This document shows, piece after piece, positions 60,093 through 64,000 of a stretch of DNA of 64,000 bases (the stretch's first letter is position 1; every line of letters begins with the position of its first letter). Where the stretch lies: assembly GCA_902623255.1 (NCBI GenBank), contig CACNSY010000002.1:1-64000 (forward strand), given 5' to 3'. Source of the DNA: an uncultured Alphaproteobacteria bacterium. Its GTDB lineage: Bacteria; Pseudomonadota; Alphaproteobacteria; HIMB59; GCA-002718135. The notes beneath the pieces were generated by a model. That model made no database searches. It saw only the letters and a program-made list of their open reading frames with translations, and had not been told where the DNA came from. The translations under genes and the position numbers were made by a program.

Positions 60093-60508
60093 AAACAATA
60101 GAAGAAAAAATAAATTATTACAAAGACAGCCTAGATTTGTTCGATGATGGAATGGATAAATATAAATTTTTAATTGACCAAGCAAAAAAAGCAAAAAAAT
60201 TTCCGGAAGAATATAGAGATGAGACTTTTAAAGTCTCTGGATGTCAAGCGCAGGTATGGCTTGTTCCTAAATTAAATGAAAATATTCTTTCTTTTTATTA
60301 TGACTCTGATGCTTTTATATCAAAAGGAATGGTAACCATTTTATGTGATATTTATGGTGATAGAAATCCTGTTGAGATTAAAAATTCTGATTTTAATATG
60401 CTAAATATTCTTGAATTGGATACACTCTTAACACCGGGAAGAAGAAATGGTGTCTATTCAATGCTAGAAAAAATAAAAGAGTACGCAAAATCATACTCAA
60501 ATAATTAG
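60089..60508 (+). CDS. sufE: Fe-S cluster assembly sulfur acceptor SufE
   Basis: FKVSGCQAQVWLVP, LTPGRRNGVYSMLEKIKEYA. Confidence 0.92.
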   Translation: MKTIEEKINYYKDSLDLFDDGMDKYKFLIDQAKKAKKFPEEYRDETFKVSGCQAQVWLVPKLNENILSFYYDSDAFISKGMVTILCDIYGDRNPVEIKNSDFNMLNILELDTLLTPGRRNGVYSMLEKIKEYAKSYSNN

Positions 60509-60509
60509 A

Positions 60510-61121
60510 ATGTTTTACGAACCTAAAAATGGTCATCCATTTAAAATAGATCCATATAAAGCCTTAGTTTTTCCTAGACCTATCGGTTGGATTTCTTCAT
60601 TAAGTAAAAGGGGAATTCCGAACTTAGCTCCCTATTCTTACTTCAATGCTGTAGCAGATGAACCTCCGCAAGTAATGTTTTGTTCAAATGGAGATTCTGC
60701 CTATGGTGGCTTCAAGGATTCACTTACAAATATACTTTCAACAAAAGAGTTTGTTGTTAATTTTGCAACTGCAAATACAAGAGATGCAATGAATATAAGT
60801 TCGTCAAACTATGAGCCTAATGAAGATGAATTTGTTGCTGCAAAGTTAAAAAAGAGAAAATCTAAACTTGTTAAACCCCCATCAGTAGATGATAGTCCAG
60901 TTAATTTAGAGTGTAAGTTACTTAAAACATTAAAACTTAAAACAAATACTAAAAAAATTTCTACCATGGTTATTGGGGAGATTATTGGAATATATATTAA
61001 CAATAAATTTATAAAAAATGGAAGAATAGATAGTGTATCAATGCGTTATATTTCACGTATGGGCTATTCTGAATATTCAACAATTTCTTCTAAGTTTAAT
61101 TTAAAGCGTCCAAAAAAATAA
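60510..61121 (+). CDS. Flavin reductase-like FMN-binding family protein
   Basis: FPRPIGWISSLSKRGIPNLAPYSYFNAVADEPPQVMF, EFVVNFATANTRDAMN. Confidence 0.88.
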   Translation: MFYEPKNGHPFKIDPYKALVFPRPIGWISSLSKRGIPNLAPYSYFNAVADEPPQVMFCSNGDSAYGGFKDSLTNILSTKEFVVNFATANTRDAMNISSSNYEPNEDEFVAAKLKKRKSKLVKPPSVDDSPVNLECKLLKTLKLKTNTKKISTMVIGEIIGIYINNKFIKNGRIDSVSMRYISRMGYSEYSTISSKFNLKRPKK

Positions 61122-61137
61122 TTGAAGATTAAATAAT

Positions 61138-61917
61138 ATGAACTTTTATAAACCTTTCAATCTTCCAAAATTAATGGTCGCACCAAACGGTTCAAAAAGA
61201 ATGAAAATAGATCATGAAAGTATTCCAATAACAATTGGCGAAATTTGTAGCACAGCTAAAGCTTGTTATAATTCAGGTGCTGAAGCACTACATTTTCACG
61301 TTAGAAATAATGATGGTTTGCATGTTTTGGATTCTGGACTTTATAAAGAAGCTTTAGCAGAGCTTAATTTGATTGTTCCAAAAATGCATTTACAAATTAC
61401 AACTGAGGCAATTGGAATTTACTCTCCAGAACATATGCGAAATTTAATTTACAATGTTGATGCCCCGGGAATTTCAATAGGAATTAAAGAAATGATTCCT
61501 TCTGGGAATCCTACAGATGAAGATATTAAAGTTTATAAATATTTAGTTGAAAAAAATACAAAAATTCAACATATTTGTTACTTCCCTGAAGAACTAGAAA
61601 TACTTTCAAAATTAATAGAAGTAGCAGAACTTCCAAATGAAAATACATGGTGTATGTTTGCAATTGGTCATTACACAGGACGTAAAAGTGATCCAAACCT
61701 AATACCTATGTTTTTAGATTCTAAGAAAAAAAATCAGATAAATGGTGATTGGGCTATTTGTGCTTTTAGTATTGAAGAAAAAGAATGTATTAAAAAAGCA
61801 ATTAGCCTAAATGGTAACATAAGAGTAGGTTTTGAAAACTCTATTCATATGTTTGATGGTAGCATAGCTCTTAATAATGAATCAAAAGTAAAAGAAGTAT
61901 TCGAATATATTAATTAA
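61138..61917 (+). CDS. BKACE family (3-keto-5-aminohexanoate cleavage / DUF849) protein
   Basis: VAPNGSKRMK, CYNSGAEALHFHVRNNDGLHVLDSGLYKEAL, RVGFENSIHMFDGSIALNNESKV. Confidence 0.85.
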   Translation: MNFYKPFNLPKLMVAPNGSKRMKIDHESIPITIGEICSTAKACYNSGAEALHFHVRNNDGLHVLDSGLYKEALAELNLIVPKMHLQITTEAIGIYSPEHMRNLIYNVDAPGISIGIKEMIPSGNPTDEDIKVYKYLVEKNTKIQHICYFPEELEILSKLIEVAELPNENTWCMFAIGHYTGRKSDPNLIPMFLDSKKKNQINGDWAICAFSIEEKECIKKAISLNGNIRVGFENSIHMFDGSIALNNESKVKEVFEYIN

Positions 61918-63373
61918 AATTTTTTAGATTAGTTATAATTAAATTATCTAAAGAGTTATTTTTCTTGAAAGTCTGTAAAATAAATCGATCAGGTCTGACA
62001 AGGATTGCATCTGCATTAAATTTTTTTAAGATTTTAGTTAATTCCTTGTATGAACTTTCTTTAACTATTTTAATTTTTTTTGACATTTTTTTTAATTTTA
62101 ACTTTTTGGAAACTATTAATATTGGTTCAAATGAAAATAATTCATCAAAAGATTTTGATTTTGAAATATTAAATTTAGGAAAAATTCTTCCTCTATTTTT
62201 ATCCAATGTAGATCCTAATCCAGGACCAAGTTCTGGTTTAATAGATTTCATAGTTTTAGAACCATTACTCTGATCAGATATTGTATTTGATATTTTATAA
62301 GACCTCATTGCATTTATAAATTCACCCATTTTCATTGTAGTTTCAATATATTCTTTTACATTTGAAAATCGTTCTTTTTGGAAAGAATTAAGGATTTTTT
62401 CATTATGTTTTTTTTTAACACAATGAATTATTTTCCAACTTAGGTTTGATACGTCTCTTATACCAGCACACATTCCTTGTCCCATAAAAGGTGGCATTAA
62501 ATGAGCAGCATCACCCGCTATAAATACTCTTTCATTACGCCATTTATTTGCAATAGCAGACTTGAATGTATAAATTACCTTTCTTTCAATTATTGCCTCA
62601 TTTGGTTTTAACCAAGGCTGCAAAAATTTCCAAATAAATTTGTCTGTTAGAACTTTTTTTTCATTTTCATTTTTTTTTAATGCAAATTCCCATCTTCTCC
62701 TTTTTCCAACATTTCTGCAATATGTTGCTGGTCTTTTTGGGTTAGAATATTGAATTGTTCTATCAGGAAGATTTTTCTTTTTATTAAGAATAAGATCTAT
62801 AACAGCCCACTTTTGAGTAAAACCTAAATTGCTGAATTTAGACTTGATTGATTTTCTTGTAATCGAGTTAGCACCATCACAACCAACCAAATACTTACTT
62901 TTAAATATATTAATCTTCAAAGTTTCGGTATCTTGGAAAACTACTTTAACAAAATCTTTTGAATTTATAATTTTTTTTACATTTGCATTTTGTATAGATT
63001 TAAATTTTTTGTATGACTTTAAGTTATGGCGTATTACACGTTCAAAATCCGGCTGATGAAACCGGTAACTTGGATAGCATCCATTTTCAGTTATTTCTTT
63101 TGGTCTGGGCCAATCTAATAAAACATTACCTTTATTATCAACAAATTTAGTTCCCTTATTAATTATAGTATAATTTTTAAATTTTTCTTTAATACCAATA
63201 GTCTCGAATACTCTCATAACTTCATCATCAAAGTGAACAGCTCGTGGTAAGGGATATAAATTTTTTTCCTTCTCTAACATAAGAATTGATAAATTACTTT
63301 TCGCAAGCAAACTTGCAAGCGTTCCACCTGTTGGTCCAAAACCTATGATAATTACATCAAAGAAATTATTCAT
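61910..63373 (-). CDS. FAD-dependent aromatic monooxygenase (MhpA/PheA-like)
   Basis: VIIGFGPTGGTLASLLAKSNLSILMLEKEKNLYPLPRAVHFDDEVMRVF, VGCDGANSITRK, VFIAGDAAHLMPPFMGQGMCAGIRDVSNLSWK. Confidence 0.88.
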   Translation of the reverse strand: MNNFFDVIIIGFGPTGGTLASLLAKSNLSILMLEKEKNLYPLPRAVHFDDEVMRVFETIGIKEKFKNYTIINKGTKFVDNKGNVLLDWPRPKEITENGCYPSYRFHQPDFERVIRHNLKSYKKFKSIQNANVKKIINSKDFVKVVFQDTETLKINIFKSKYLVGCDGANSITRKSIKSKFSNLGFTQKWAVIDLILNKKKNLPDRTIQYSNPKRPATYCRNVGKRRRWEFALKKNENEKKVLTDKFIWKFLQPWLKPNEAIIERKVIYTFKSAIANKWRNERVFIAGDAAHLMPPFMGQGMCAGIRDVSNLSWKIIHCVKKKHNEKILNSFQKERFSNVKEYIETTMKMGEFINAMRSYKISNTISDQSNGSKTMKSIKPELGPGLGSTLDKNRGRIFPKFNISKSKSFDELFSFEPILIVSKKLKLKKMSKKIKIVKESSYKELTKILKKFNADAILVRPDRFILQTFKKNNSLDNLIITNLKNFN

Positions 63374-63382
63374 CCGTAAAGA

Positions 63383-63997
63383 TTATTTGTTATTTTGAAT
63401 ATTTGAATAAAGCCAAGGACAATCAATTAATAATGGAGCTTGCTTACCTTTTGAAGCTGTATCCAATCTTTTTTTTCTGAATTTAATTCTATCTTCGTCA
63501 GACATATAAAGTCTTTCATGACCCCAAAAACTTGGACCATCAAATGTCTCTACTGGTTTCCATGTATGCTGATCTATAATTCTTCCCCCCCAACCATTTT
63601 CAACAAAAAATCCAGATGGGGTGTTAGAATAAAATGATGTCATATAATCATTTGTATGCCTGCCTAAAGTATAAGCAATTGCATCTTTTTTGTATTGTAA
63701 AAGATCATAACCCTGACCAACATCATCTAAACTATTATACTCAACCATAAAATGATGAAATCCTTCTTTGCCAGATTCAAAAAAAGCGAAACTGTGGTGC
63801 CTTCCATTAACATGAAAAAAACAAAGTGATATTGGAGTATTACTATAATCAGTGATTTTAAAACCCAATAAATCTTTATAAAAAGGGATTAGAGACTTTA
63901 CATCTTTAACATTAATAACAATGTGCCCCATTCCATACGGGCCTGTTTTAAAACCAGATATTGGACGTCCTGGAACAAAAGGTTCTTCATCCTTCAT
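63383..63997 (-). CDS. VOC-family extradiol ring-cleavage dioxygenase-like protein (start may lie beyond window edge)
   Basis: GYDLLQYKKDAIAYTLGRHTNDYMTSFYSNTPSGFFVENGWGGR, HHSFAFF. Confidence 0.82.
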   Translation of the reverse strand: MKDEEPFVPGRPISGFKTGPYGMGHIVINVKDVKSLIPFYKDLLGFKITDYSNTPISLCFFHVNGRHHSFAFFESGKEGFHHFMVEYNSLDDVGQGYDLLQYKKDAIAYTLGRHTNDYMTSFYSNTPSGFFVENGWGGRIIDQHTWKPVETFDGPSFWGHERLYMSDEDRIKFRKKRLDTASKGKQAPLLIDCPWLYSNIQNNK

Positions 63998-64000
63998 GGG

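Overview
AT-rich, densely coding 64 kb window that looks like a streamlined marine alphaproteobacterium (inferred from gene content and order; lineage not tested). About 1-19.9 kb is housekeeping: ctaB-coxA-coxB, rsmE, ubiA, an msbA-like/lipid A block (LPLAT, waaA, lpxK, lpxL), xseA, tadA, rluB-like, rsmD, pgi, a DUF3035/BamF-like lipoprotein, lspA, ileS and ribF. About 19.9-57.9 kb is a mostly minus-strand catabolic island. It holds three CUT1-type sugar ABC importers (binding protein plus two permeases, none with its own ATPase), two CUT2-type importers with half-size ATPases, five Cys-type sulfatases with no visible signal peptide, two PhyH-like dioxygenases, a fatty-acid-desaturase/MocD-like protein, two paralogous Gfo/Idh/MocA oxidoreductases, xylose isomerase, a ThuA-like protein, an IolD homologue, hydroxyacid dehydrogenases, and an SDR-FAH-lactate dehydrogenase trio. 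About 58-64 kb holds galE-galT, sufE, a flavin reductase, a BKACE enzyme, an MhpA-like monooxygenase and a VOC dioxygenase. Best leads: (1) a MocE/Rieske-like small protein whose Rieske His ligands are both Cys (CxC-x17-CxxC), close to MocD-, MocA- and MocB-like genes and iolD, suggesting an oxygenase pathway for a modified inositol; (2) an apparently intracellular sulfatase plus CUT1 importer island with no glycoside hydrolases; (3) a perfect stem-loop just downstream of all five solute-binding-protein genes; (4) all six convergent gene junctions overlapping or separated by 1 bp. No tRNA, rRNA, CRISPR, transposase or integrase was recognised, and no transcription-factor family was seen among the ORFs.
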